From: Streptomyces rubradiris
GTDB taxonomy: Bacteria; Actinomycetota; Actinomycetes; Streptomycetales; Streptomycetaceae
Length of the DNA: 64,000 bases
Assembly (NCBI RefSeq): GCF_016860525.1
Contig: NZ_BNEA01000015.1
Location: 868,001-932,000, forward strand
Direction: 5' to 3'
The position numbers were made by a program, and so were the translations under genes. The first letter of the stretch is position 1, and every line of letters begins with the position of its first letter. The notes under the pieces are model-generated. The model saw only the letters and a list, made by a program, of their open reading frames with translations. It ran no database searches and was not told where the DNA came from. Shown in pieces: positions 34,653 to 42,370 of this stretch.

Positions 34653-36187
34653 GCGGCTTCCGCAAACCCGGCCTGGTTCCGTTCGTGCTGCTCGCGGGTG
34701 AGCGTCGCGAGCGTGGAACGGACTTCGCTCACGGGCACGTCGCCGAACTGGATGCCCACGGAGAAGTTGAACTCGTCGCGCTGGCGCATGGACTCGTCGG
34801 CGCCATCCTGGGTGAGGTCGACGTCCCCGTAGGCGAGGAGGTCGTCCGGGGCGTAGCCCGCCTCGTCGGTGAGGGTCTTCCACACGGGCGTGCCCGGGTA
34901 GGGGCGGAACTCGAAGACGCTGGCGCGGATGTCGCCGCGGTACTGGTCGGAGATGGCCCACAGGTTGCGGATGTGCCGGACGGTGGCGTCCAGGTCCGCT
35001 CGGGTTTCGCCGGGGAACCCGAGGATGAAGTAGCCCTTCACCCCGATGCCGTGGGCGACCAGGCGGCGGGCGACGCGCTCGGTCATCTCGGCGTCGATCC
35101 GCTTGTCCATGGCGGCCAGGATGCGGTCGCTGCCCGATTCGATGCCCAGGGCGACCTCGCGCAGCCCGTTGGTGACGAGACGGTCCAGGTCGGCGTCGGT
35201 GAGCCGGTTGAGGACGTTGATGCGCCCGGTGGCGTCCCACACGTACCGGTCGCCGATCTTGTGGCGGGTGAAGGCATCCATCTGTTCCTCGATGACCCGG
35301 CCGGCGCCGAGGAACAGGTCGTCGACGAAGCGGAAGGCCGTCACGCCGTACGTCTCGTGAAGCTGGTCGAGTTCGCCGATGATGTTCTCGGGGGAGCGCA
35401 CGCGGATCGTGACGTCCGGGTTGGCGGAGACAGCGGCCCCGCAGAAGGTGCAGTTGTAGGGGCAGCCGCGGCTACCGACGATGTTCGCCTCCCAGTGTCC
35501 CCGGGAGCTGACTCCGCCGAGCCAGGGTCGTTCGCCGGCCAGACGGCGGTCGGTCGCGGTCGGCTCAGCCTGATGGGGGTCCTGCGGGAGGAACGCTCGG
35601 TTGACGTACGGCAGGCTGTCGATGTTCGGCCCCAACAGGGCCGCGCTCGTCCTGGGGTCGGAGACGCCAGCGGCTCGGGTACCGAGCAGGTGATCGCGCC
35701 ACAGGACGCCCGGCAGTGTCCGCCGGTTCTGCTCGTCCTCCAAGAGGGCGGCGACCCGCAGCTCTCCTTCACCGAGGACGAGGGCACGCAGGTGGCGCAT
35801 CCGCGGGTCGGCGAGGACCCGGTCCGGCATGGCCTTGGCATGGTGGCCGCCGGCCATGAGAGCAATGCCCGGATCGAGCAGGTCGGCGATCCTCGCAGAC
35901 ATCTCGTAGGTGGGCGCGAGCAGGTTCATGGCGGCCCAGCGGGGCGCCGCCTCGTTGACGATCCACGCGGTCGCCTCGATCCCCAGCCCGAGAGCTTCGG
36001 CGTCGAGGACTCCGACGTTGTAGCCGTGCTGCTGTGCGTAGGTGGCGATGTACGCCATCCCCAGCACCGGCAGCGTGTAGTCGTTGGTGCGGGGCCGCAG
36101 GGCGTAGTCACGCAGCGGCGCGTTGATGAACAGGGCGTCCAGTGTGTGACGGTCGTCGGCGCCCGCAATCAGCGGTAACTGCTGCAT
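34649..36187 (-). CDS. B12-binding-domain radical SAM protein
   Basis: A 512-residue enzyme with an N-terminal cobalamin-binding-like Rossmann domain (ALFINAPLRDYAL; MAYIATYAQQHGYNVGVLDAE) and a radical SAM domain with the [4Fe-4S] motif GCPYNCTFC (Cys242, Cys246, Cys249). Later segments ALGIESGSDRIL and GYFILGFPGETRADL are typical. Such enzymes methylate unreactive carbons or rearrange substrates. Codon 4 is the rare TTA, so translation may depend on the bldA tRNA and be developmentally timed. GGAGGA precedes ATG 36187. It lies between the glycosylase and nucleotide kinase genes, hinting at a nucleoside or base substrate. Confidence 0.9.
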   Translation of the reverse strand: MQQLPLIAGADDRHTLDALFINAPLRDYALRPRTNDYTLPVLGMAYIATYAQQHGYNVGVLDAEALGLGIEATAWIVNEAAPRWAAMNLLAPTYEMSARIADLLDPGIALMAGGHHAKAMPDRVLADPRMRHLRALVLGEGELRVAALLEDEQNRRTLPGVLWRDHLLGTRAAGVSDPRTSAALLGPNIDSLPYVNRAFLPQDPHQAEPTATDRRLAGERPWLGGVSSRGHWEANIVGSRGCPYNCTFCGAAVSANPDVTIRVRSPENIIGELDQLHETYGVTAFRFVDDLFLGAGRVIEEQMDAFTRHKIGDRYVWDATGRINVLNRLTDADLDRLVTNGLREVALGIESGSDRILAAMDKRIDAEMTERVARRLVAHGIGVKGYFILGFPGETRADLDATVRHIRNLWAISDQYRGDIRASVFEFRPYPGTPVWKTLTDEAGYAPDDLLAYGDVDLTQDGADESMRQRDEFNFSVGIQFGDVPVSEVRSTLATLTREQHERNQAGFAEAA

Positions 36188-36199
36188 GGGTCCTCCATG

Positions 36200-37003
36200 T
36201 CATCGGGCGTGCGCCCCCCAGGTGAGGGTCGCGAGGGTGAGGGTGTGCAGGGCGGTGCGGTCGCTCCCGGCCCAGCCGGTCCACAGCGGCCCGAACCTCT
36301 TGTCCTTCTTGTCGGGCCAGGCGTAGGTGGGGGCGATCTTGGCGGCCCAGGTGCGGACAGCCAGGTCGTCGTGTGGGTAGGCGTAGAAGTCGCCGGTGTA
36401 GTCGGTGGCGGCTGCGGCAGCGGTCCACGGGCCGATCCGCGGGATGCTGGTGAGCGCGGCGGCCAAGGCGCTGGCCTCCATCTGCTCCCATTCGATGTGA
36501 TGCTGCTCGTAGTGCGTTGCTGCGGCTGTCAGGGCGGTGCGGTTGAACTTGGCACCGACGGCGGCGAACTGCTCGTCCGTCAAGTCGAGGACCACGGCCG
36601 GCGTGGGCGCCACGGCGAGGGCTCCCTGCGGGCCTTCCACGGTGGTGCCGTAGGCGCTGCACCACGTGCGGTACACCTTGCGGGCCTGGTCGGCGCGGAC
36701 GACTTGTCGCAGGATCGCCGTGGTGATGGCATCCCACAGCCACGGGTTCGCCAGGCGCCGGGTAACTCCCAGCTCGGCAAGTCCTTCGCGCAGGGCGGCC
36801 GGGGCAGTTGGCGGTAGCTGCGCGGGGTCGGTGGTGACGAACTCAGGCTTGACGTCTTCGCTCCCGTCGACGCACGCCAGGTGCAGGCCGGCCCGGTCGT
36901 GAGACACAGTCCAGATGCCGGAGGCCGTACGGACGGCACGCGCACGCGTTCCGTCCTCGTAGGTGTGCCACGCCGGGTGGTCGACGGTCAGAACGGTGCT
37001 CAT
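36200..37003 (-). CDS. HhH-GPD superfamily DNA glycosylase-like protein
   Basis: A 267-residue AlkA-like protein. The helix-hairpin-helix IPRIGPWTAAAAA (188-200) is followed by Asp213 in HDDLAVR, matching the catalytic Asp of the superfamily. An N-terminal beta-rich domain (about 1-60) precedes it. Members cleave N-glycosidic bonds of bases in DNA, and divergent members have been linked computationally to modified-thymine metabolism. ATG 37003 has GAGGGG upstream. The stop lies 12 bp before the radical SAM start, so it is the first gene of a four- to five-gene operon. Confidence 0.85.
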   Translation of the reverse strand: MSTVLTVDHPAWHTYEDGTRARAVRTASGIWTVSHDRAGLHLACVDGSEDVKPEFVTTDPAQLPPTAPAALREGLAELGVTRRLANPWLWDAITTAILRQVVRADQARKVYRTWCSAYGTTVEGPQGALAVAPTPAVVLDLTDEQFAAVGAKFNRTALTAAATHYEQHHIEWEQMEASALAAALTSIPRIGPWTAAAAATDYTGDFYAYPHDDLAVRTWAAKIAPTYAWPDKKDKRFGPLWTGWAGSDRTALHTLTLATLTWGAHAR

Positions 37004-37096
37004 CGGTTGCCCCTCGCTGTGCCGGAAGTACTCGCCGTAGCCTCTCGCGTCACAGCCGTACGACGCGCCGCAACCACAGGAATTGGCTGCATGTGA

Positions 37097-37360
37097 TCAG
37101 AGCCGGGCCCGACCGTGAAGGGGAGGTGGTCGAGCCCGGGCCGGGTCTCCTACTGGTAGATCGTCAGCAGTCCGACAACGCCAGTGCGCCGGTGAAGGTG
37201 TGGGGGTGTGGTCGTCAGTGCACCACATGCACTGGTCCCCAGCACACTGTGAGGCGGTCAGTGCACTGCCCGGCGGCACCTCGCTGATCAGGACGATGTT
37301 CTGCACCAGGGTCAGCAGCTCACCTGTCGGGCCTGCCGGCTGCGGCGATACCGACTCCAC
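37097..37360 (-). CDS. Small Cys-containing protein, unknown
   Basis: An 87-residue reading frame with NIVLISEVPPGSALTASQ then CAGDQCMWC, a CxxxxCxxC cluster that may bind zinc. GAGAGGAG before GTG 37360 supports this start. The C-terminus is Pro/Arg-rich and less convincing. Such small Cys proteins are frequent in Streptomyces islands. No function assigned. Confidence 0.45.
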   Translation of the reverse strand: MESVSPQPAGPTGELLTLVQNIVLISEVPPGSALTASQCAGDQCMWCTDDHTPTPSPAHWRCRTADDLPVGDPARARPPPLHGRARL

Positions 37361-37423
37361 CAGCTCTCCTCTCAGTGCCGCCGGCCACAGGACCTCCAAG
37401 TCCTACGGCCATGGCGACGTCTT

Positions 37424-37660
37424 CTACTTCGCGAACAGCACGGCCAGCGTGATCACGGCCGACTGGAGTAAGGCGGGCCACAGGAGCGCGGTCCAGGCCA
37501 GCCACGGGTCCCGCCGGCGGATGATCTGCCAGGCGTGCCCCCCGGTGCGGCCGTCCGCCCGGTACCGCACCCCGAACCACCGGACGTCGATGGTGGTGAA
37601 GGTGACGAGGTCACTCGCCTCGGGGCAGACGGCCTTACGCGGGTCACTCGTGGTTCTCAT
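37424..37660 (-). CDS. Small membrane-associated protein, unknown
   Basis: A 78-residue protein with a C-terminal hydrophobic helix (LAWTALLWPALLQSAVITLAVLF) and an N-terminal domain containing FTTIDVRWFGVRYRADGRTG. AGGAGG nine bases before ATG 37660 favours this start; ATG 37678 overlaps the previous stop as ATGA and is the alternative. It is the last gene of the chain starting at 39597. Confidence 0.5.
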   Translation of the reverse strand: MRTTSDPRKAVCPEASDLVTFTTIDVRWFGVRYRADGRTGGHAWQIIRRRDPWLAWTALLWPALLQSAVITLAVLFAK

Positions 37661-37674
37661 CGTCCTCGTCCTCC

Positions 37675-38501
37675 TCATCGGTCGTCGGAACGAGCGGGCG
37701 TAGCCAGGTCGGAGACCAGCTCCGGGCTGGTCACGGACAGCGGCGCGGACGGCTGTACGGCCAGTGACACCGTCAGGGCTGAGTGATCCGTCAACTGCGG
37801 CTTATGGTCGGTCCGCACCCCATGGGCGTAGACACAGGAGCGCAGCGTCGGGGCCAGTGCCCTTGATACGTGGGCGTGGTCGTAGCGGAATCCGTCGCCG
37901 CGGCGCCCGAACCACGAGTACTCACGGGCCCTCGGGCGCAGCGCGCGGACGGCATCGACGTACCCCACTCTCATCAGCCACCGGTAAAAGTCGTACTCGA
38001 ACTTCTCGAAGAACTCGTATCGGGGGATGTGGCCGGGCTCCAGGAGGTTCAAGTCGCCTATCACCAGCCGGTGGCCGCCGTCGCTCCCGTACGGGAGCGC
38101 TTCGGTCACTCCCTGGAGGAACGCCTTTTCCGGGCCATCTCCCGATCCGTTGGGCCCCTCAAGGGCACGTACAGGCCGATGATGTCGACCGGCTCCGTGT
38201 CGGTGTCGACGGTCACCCACACGCACCGGTGGGGAAGGTAAGGCGTGGTTGCGATCCGCGGGTGGACGGCCAGCCGGGAGACGACCATGACACCGCGCTC
38301 ACCCCGCTCGGGCCGGGGATACACGACGTGGTAGCCAGCCGCCCTGAACCGGCCCGCGATGAGGTCGCAGCCGGCGCTGTGGGCCGTCCCGGTGAGCACG
38401 AGGACGCTCTCGGGCCGGGCCGCCAGATAGGCCAGTTGCCGCGCTGCAAGTGATCGGCCCGGGTTGCTGAGGTTGAACGTCAGCACGTTCAAGGTGGTCA
38501 T
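37675..38501 (-). pseudogene. Endonuclease/exonuclease/phosphatase-family protein, frameshifted
   Basis: Two overlapping frames make one EEP-fold protein. The N-terminal part starts MTTLNVLTFNLSNPGRSLAA and runs to LYVPLRGPTDREMAR; the C-terminal part resumes with KAFLQGVTEAL and carries the catalytic IGDLNLL and DHAHVS and DHSALTVS blocks. A single missing base near 38126-38133 (AAAAGG run read on the minus strand) explains the break. EEP proteins are Mg-dependent phosphodiesterases. Either an assembly or sequencing error or a true inactivation; the flanking codons are undamaged. Its start shares one base with the upstream stop (TGATG). Confidence 0.75.
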
Positions 38502-38923
38502 CAGTCCGCCTGCTCCTCAAGGGGCGCGGTGATCGCCTGTTCGCTGTATCCGAAGGCCCGGCCGCGCGCGGCGTCGTTGGTCTCCGGTGGTAGCTCCCCC
38601 CACGTGATCATGTGGCAGGTCTCTGGGCTGTCGGACCAGCGCACGCGCACCTCCGGGAAGCCCTCGCGGCCTCGGAGCGCATCGGCCAGCAGCAGCGCCA
38701 TCTCGGTGTTGGCGACAGCGAGGTGTCCCGCGCGCCGCGTACCGCCGACGGGCACGGCCAGGTACCCCCTGCCGTGCACCACGAGCACCACGCCCGCGTT
38801 GATCAGCCCCGGGTCGGCAAGCCGTTCCCGGTACCAGGAGACTTCCCACTCATCCTGTGGCCCGGGCGCACGCACCTGGACGACGGCGGCCTCGGTCTCC
38901 TCGCGTGGTCCGCGCCTGGTCAC
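38501..38923 (-). CDS. Streptomyces accessory protein of unknown function, 140 aa
   Basis: A soluble protein with WEVSWYRERLADPGLINAGV, GYLAVPVGGTRRAGHLAVAN and ALRGREGFPEVRVRW. I recall similar short proteins from Streptomyces islands (perhaps DUF6302) but am not certain. GTG 38923 overlaps the preceding stop as GTGA; its own stop shares a base with the EEP start. This tight coupling points to a shared function with the EEP protein and the 225-aa protein. Confidence 0.7.
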   Translation of the reverse strand: MTRRGPREETEAAVVQVRAPGPQDEWEVSWYRERLADPGLINAGVVLVVHGRGYLAVPVGGTRRAGHLAVANTEMALLLADALRGREGFPEVRVRWSDSPETCHMITWGELPPETNDAARGRAFGYSEQAITAPLEEQAD

Positions 38924-39597
38924 TCTTGGCCTCCGCTGGTGCGGGCCAGACGCTCGGCGAGGCGGTCCGCCTGGCCGATGAACAGACGCAGGGTGAGCTG
39001 GTCGCTCACACGGGCGGACCCGGGCTGTGCTCTCACCACGACCGCAGACCCCACGATCCCGGAGACGAGGTACCGCATGCGTGTGACCAGCCCTCGTATG
39101 CCGTCGGGGTGCTGGAGGTCCAGGCCCTCGTCGATGCGAGGGGTGCCGAGCAGCCGGGCCAAAGCGATCGATGACCTCAGCTCGTCATCCACCAGGTCCA
39201 GAGTGATGGCCCGCGTTGACGTTTTCAGCGAGGCATAGATGCCGTGGTCGTTCAGCGCCTTTTGCAGGCGGTCGGCGATGGCGTTGACGCGGACCAGCGG
39301 CTCCAGCAGCACCTTGATGATCTGGCGCACGGACGTAGCCGTGGGCAGGTGCAGCATGATGGTGAGGCCGCCGTCCTCGCGGGTGGCGTCGCCCTCGATC
39401 CCGTGCTCGATGAGCCACGACCTGACGACGCTGGGACGTGCCCTGAACGGCAGTTGCCGCTGCGGGTACAAGCTGAAGACCAAGGAGGTCCCGTCCTCTC
39501 CGGGCTCCACCAGCGCGGGCATGCCGGCCTTGTCTGCGATGCGCTGGAGGTCCTGCCGTAACGGCGCGGCCGGCTGCGGGGCGGCAGGTGTGCTCAC
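38920..39597 (-). CDS. Streptomyces accessory protein of unknown function, 225 aa
   Basis: A soluble protein with no recognised domain. The N-terminal half has a small alpha/beta look (SLVFSLYPQRQLPFRARPSVVRSWL), the C-terminal half is helical with SGIVGSAVVVRAQPGSARVSDQL. No catalytic motif seen. First gene of a chain of four overlapping genes (38920, 38501, EEP, 37424). GTG 39597 has only a weak ribosome site. Confidence 0.65.
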   Translation of the reverse strand: MSTPAAPQPAAPLRQDLQRIADKAGMPALVEPGEDGTSLVFSLYPQRQLPFRARPSVVRSWLIEHGIEGDATREDGGLTIMLHLPTATSVRQIIKVLLEPLVRVNAIADRLQKALNDHGIYASLKTSTRAITLDLVDDELRSSIALARLLGTPRIDEGLDLQHPDGIRGLVTRMRYLVSGIVGSAVVVRAQPGSARVSDQLTLRLFIGQADRLAERLARTSGGQE

Positions 39598-39815
39598 GTG
39601 ATCGTCTCGTCCTTTGTGGTGGTGACCAGGCAGCCGCGGCAGGTCACCGCCGGGCTACGTCGTACGAACGGAAGGGGGGTGCCCGTGCCGGAGACCCGGT
39701 CCGGGTGGCAGCCAACGCGGCCGTTGGTAGGCGATGGTCTGCGCTCACGGGCGCTCTGCCGGACACTCGCTGTCCCCCAGTCCGAGGATCGCCCAGCTGG
39801 ACGACACCGGCAGAG

Positions 39816-39848
39816 CCCGTCCTGCCGCCTCGGGGCCGGCAGGACGGG
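39816..39848. terminator. Hairpin, 12-bp perfect stem
   Basis: CCCGTCCTGCCG (39816-39827) pairs with 39837-39848 across a 9-nt loop. It is downstream of the minus-strand genes ending at 39891-39965. Confidence 0.55.
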
Positions 39849-39856
39849 AGTGTGGC

Positions 39857-39886
39857 CCCACCCCGGCGCCCAGGTGCCGGGGTGGG
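39857..39886. terminator. Hairpin, 11-bp perfect stem
   Basis: CCCACCCCGGC (39857-39867) pairs with 39876-39886. It lies four bases past the stop codon of the small reading frame at 39891. Confidence 0.55.
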
Positions 39887-39890
39887 AGTC

Positions 39891-39968
39891 TCAGTCCGCG
39901 GGCGCGGCTGGCCGCCAGGAGGAGGCGGCCGGGGCCACCGCCCGTGGGGGTTCACGCGCCGGGGTCAT
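39891..39968 (-). CDS. Possible 25-aa coupled reading frame
   Basis: ATG 39968 overlaps the stop of the gene at 39965 as ATGA and the frame ends just before a strong hairpin, the same layout as the other small genes here. The Ala/Pro-rich peptide has no motif. Confidence 0.25.
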   Translation of the reverse strand: MTPAREPPRAVAPAASSWRPAAPAD

Positions 39969-40585
39969 CGCCCTGCCCCCACCATGGCGGCGACACGCTT
40001 GAACTCCTCCTCCAGCCGGTCCAGGCCGAACGCGGCGACCTCCGTCTCCAGTTCCGTAGGACGGACCCCGAAGAGCTGGACGACTTGCCGTTGCGCGACC
40101 GTCCACGGCGCCAGAGGCCCGTCGTACTCGGCCCGCACCAGCTTCTCACTGACCGGCCGCAGGGTGTCGGCGTCGTACACCAGGCCGGCCACGCCCCACG
40201 CGGGGGCCTGGTCGACCCACGCGCAGACGTACCGGCCGCGGATCTCGGGGCAGAGCTGGACCGAGATGACCGCGCACGGCACGCATACCGGCGGGCTCGC
40301 CGTAATCTCCCCCTCCATCACCGGGCCGCCCCTGTCCTGCATAAGGAACAGGTACGGGCCGTCAGGGCTCGGCGGCTGTCGTTTACAGACCTGGCAGAGC
40401 ATGTCGGCCATCGCCTGGCGCTGCCGGTAGGGGTAGACCGTATGCGGCTGCGGGCGCCCGCGCCGGTGATGCGGGCGCACCGCCGGCCGCACCCAGAGCT
40501 GACCAAACGAGTCCCGGTCGTAGGGGGTCTCGTCCGCGTAGCCGAGGCCGGCATGCCGTCGGCTCACCACGAGCGGCGCCTCCAT
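39965..40585 (-). CDS. Cys-rich Streptomyces accessory protein (unknown)
   Basis: A 206-residue protein with a Cys cluster: MLCQVC near the middle and CVPCAVISVQLCPEIRGRYVC further on, a probable zinc-ribbon-like module. It resembles a family of Streptomyces proteins usually found beside phage-like or regulatory islands. GAGGAG six bases before ATG 40585 supports this start. However, codons upstream also encode TTRCFPYITGW, conserved in relatives as I remember them, with no start codon close by, so the N-terminus may be longer or the gene altered. Function unknown. Confidence 0.65.
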   Translation of the reverse strand: MEAPLVVSRRHAGLGYADETPYDRDSFGQLWVRPAVRPHHRRGRPQPHTVYPYRQRQAMADMLCQVCKRQPPSPDGPYLFLMQDRGGPVMEGEITASPPVCVPCAVISVQLCPEIRGRYVCAWVDQAPAWGVAGLVYDADTLRPVSEKLVRAEYDGPLAPWTVAQRQVVQLFGVRPTELETEVAAFGLDRLEEEFKRVAAMVGAGR

Positions 40586-40681
40586 CAGGCGCTCCTCGCT
40601 CCATCCCGTGATGTACGGAAAACACCGGGTGGTGCAGACGGAAGCACGGTGGTGGTCTCTCTCGTCGTAGGTGGGTTGGAT

Positions 40682-40717
40682 GCCCGGCACACCAGCGCAG
40701 GTACTGATGTGCCGGGC
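40682..40717. repeat. Hairpin repeat GCCCGGCACACCAG, copy 1
   Basis: 14-bp arms (40682-40695 and 40704-40717) with one mismatch. The arm sequence is nearly the same as in the hairpin at 41027-41071, on the other side of the 66-aa gene. Confidence 0.6.
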
Positions 40718-40807
40718 GGGCCCTGGTGCGGCGGCGGGGGCGTGCCGCACGAGGGCGGTGGGTCCCACCCGAGGCCAGGTCGCCGCTCCGGCCTCAGGGT
40801 GGGGGTC

Positions 40808-41008
40808 TCAGGCCGCCGTGGCCGTGGTCATCGGCCGACGGTTCAGCCAGTAGGCGACGGCCTGCGCCATCAGCCGGTCGAGGCAGGGCTCACACGAGTA
40901 CAGGGGGGCGTACTGCCCGTCCCACTGGAGCGGCCCGAGCCACAGCACCGGAACGCCCGTGCTCTGGCAGCCGAGCCAGCAGTCACCCGTCACCCATTGG
41001 CGCACCAC
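40808..41008 (-). CDS. Small Cys protein, 66 aa, unknown
   Basis: A 66-residue protein with Cys at DCWLGC and SCEPCLDRL, Trp-rich, possibly zinc-binding (CxxxC and CxxC). AAGGAG six bases before GTG 41008 gives a clear start. It is flanked on both sides by hairpins of the same arm sequence. No family assigned. Confidence 0.65.
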   Translation of the reverse strand: MVRQWVTGDCWLGCQSTGVPVLWLGPLQWDGQYAPLYSCEPCLDRLMAQAVAYWLNRRPMTTATAA

Positions 41009-41026
41009 GATCTACTCCTTCGGAGG

Positions 41027-41071
41027 GGGCCCGGCACACCAGGGCCTGCGTGCTGCTGGTGTGCCGGGCCC
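41027..41071. repeat. Hairpin repeat, 16-bp perfect arms, copy 2
   Basis: GGGCCCGGCACACCAG (41027-41042) pairs exactly with 41056-41071, loop 13 nt. It lies between minus-strand genes at 40808-41008 and 41120-41641 and may end transcription of the upstream gene. Confidence 0.65.
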
Positions 41072-41119
41072 GGGGAGGCTCCGGGCGGTACCGGGGGGAC
41101 GCCGCACCGGAGCGTGCTC

Positions 41120-41641
41120 TCAGGGCCCGATAGTCGGCGTTGCCGCCGCGCGTGCTGCGGGGCCTTTCCTCAGCAGACGGATGTTGCGGAGCGCGACCAG
41201 TATCTCGACCTGCTCCGCCCGGCAGAGCGCGCCCGGGGACCTCATGGGGACGGGCCAGTACCCGTGCCCGCGCGGCTGTGTGCGGGTCGGGTCGGGAACG
41301 CAGATCTCAGTGCCCGGGCCAAGGTACTCAACGCCGAGGTGCGCCCACTTTGTGGGCCACTCGCTGGCCGGGGGCACCAGGCAGTAGTACCAGCTGTAGT
41401 CACGGTCGAGGATCACCGCGCCGTCGTAGAACCACAACTGAAGGAAGTGGTTGATGTGCGTCTCGTTATGCGTGTTCAGCATCTCCCACACCACGCCGAT
41501 GGGGATCTGCACCGCGCTGAACCGGCCGCCGCAGGGGAGGTAGGTCGTGCCTCCGGGCTGCTGCCAGCTCGCGCGCGCGGCCTCCTTGTCTTCGGCCGCG
41601 CCGAGCAGCCACTCAGCAACCGCGGTATTCACCACCGTCAC
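41120..41641 (-). CDS. Streptomyces accessory protein, tandem paralogue A
   Basis: A 173-residue protein of unknown function. Segments AVAEWLLGAA, YLPCGGRFSAVQIP, SWYYCLVPPASEW, GTEICVPDP and GYWPVPMRSPGALC align in order with the next gene upstream (41613-42170), so the two are paralogues. Trp/Tyr/Pro-rich with conserved Cys. The GTG start at 41641 overlaps the paralogue's end by 29 bp; starts at 41635 or 41632 are possible. Confidence 0.65.
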   Translation of the reverse strand: MTVVNTAVAEWLLGAAEDKEAARASWQQPGGTTYLPCGGRFSAVQIPIGVVWEMLNTHNETHINHFLQLWFYDGAVILDRDYSWYYCLVPPASEWPTKWAHLGVEYLGPGTEICVPDPTRTQPRGHGYWPVPMRSPGALCRAEQVEILVALRNIRLLRKGPAARAAATPTIGP

Positions 41642-42170
41642 CTGCCCCCGCCTTGATCCTGTACTTCCCGTGTGCGATGAGAGCAGACACCGTCCCCGGG
41701 TCACAAAGGGAGCCTGGACGCTCTATCGGCACACACCAGTAGGTGAAACAGTCCCCGGGCTCGGTGATGCCAGGCCGCGGGATTCCGACATGGCCGTCCG
41801 TCATGCAGTCGGCGTATGGAACGTGAGCCCTGTCAACCCACTCATGCCGCTCCACGGTGCTCACCGGCACGAGCGCGTAGTAGCGCATACACCCGTGCTG
41901 ATCAGCTACGACTGGCCCGCCAACGAGCTCCCGGAGGTAGGCACTCACCATCCGGGGGTCCGCCGAGCCGATCGCCGCGTGCACCAGGTCCCCGCTTATG
42001 CGGACGGCGGTGAAAACCGCGCCGCATTGCAGAAGTGCAACCCCAAAGTCATCCCAGCTCATCCGAACTTCAGCGGCGTTTGGAGCCGATGCCAGGAGCC
42101 AGTCTCGTACCTCGTCACCGCTGACTCTGCGATATGCGAGGGCACTGGCCCCTCGGGGAATTCCGGTCAT
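41613..42170 (-). CDS. Streptomyces accessory protein, tandem paralogue B
   Basis: A 185-residue relative of the downstream protein: EVRDWLLASAP, LLQCGAVFTAVRIS, MRYYALVPVSTVERHEW, HVGIPRPG and TYWCVPIERPGSLC. AAGGGTGA six bases before ATG 42170 fixes the start. Divergent from the XRE-like regulator at 42371, so probably controlled by it. No catalytic motif recognised. Confidence 0.72.
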   Translation of the reverse strand: MTGIPRGASALAYRRVSGDEVRDWLLASAPNAAEVRMSWDDFGVALLQCGAVFTAVRISGDLVHAAIGSADPRMVSAYLRELVGGPVVADQHGCMRYYALVPVSTVERHEWVDRAHVPYADCMTDGHVGIPRPGITEPGDCFTYWCVPIERPGSLCDPGTVSALIAHGKYRIKAGAGDGGEYRGC

Positions 42171-42358
42171 GTGCCATCACCCTTGATTGCGGGATTGGGC
42201 GGGACTCGTTCGCTCCCGTGAGGCGAGCAGCGCGCGGCCCGTATGACCCACCTAACTCCGGTCCACCCCGTGTCGCCCATGACGAAGTCGGTCGCAGTGG
42301 TCCCACACAAACTGACAACTTGACTATGCGTTTACTTTTCGTCACGACCGGTGCGCTC

Positions 42359-42364
42359 TACCGT
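42359..42364 (+). promoter_or_regulatory. TACCGT -10 element, possibly leaderless regulator transcript
   Basis: TACCGT lies six bases before ATG 42371 and no ribosome site is present, so the regulator mRNA may be leaderless. Confidence 0.3.
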
Positions 42365-42370
42365 GCTCCC

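Larger units (their letters stand above)
39598..39890. other. Gene-free stretch with two strong hairpins
   Basis: No reading frame here looks like a protein on either strand. It holds two adjacent perfect hairpins (39816-39848 and 39857-39886) and is probably the terminator of the genes ending at 39891-39965 plus the promoter of the gene starting at 39597. Confidence 0.5.

Noticed and set aside
37320..37580. Minus-strand frame overlapping the 87-aa and 78-aa genes
   Set aside because: Arg/Gly/Val-rich with no motif; the alternative frames have better ribosome sites.
39598..40002. 134-codon plus-strand frame
   Set aside because: Non-protein-like composition and it spans two perfect hairpins.
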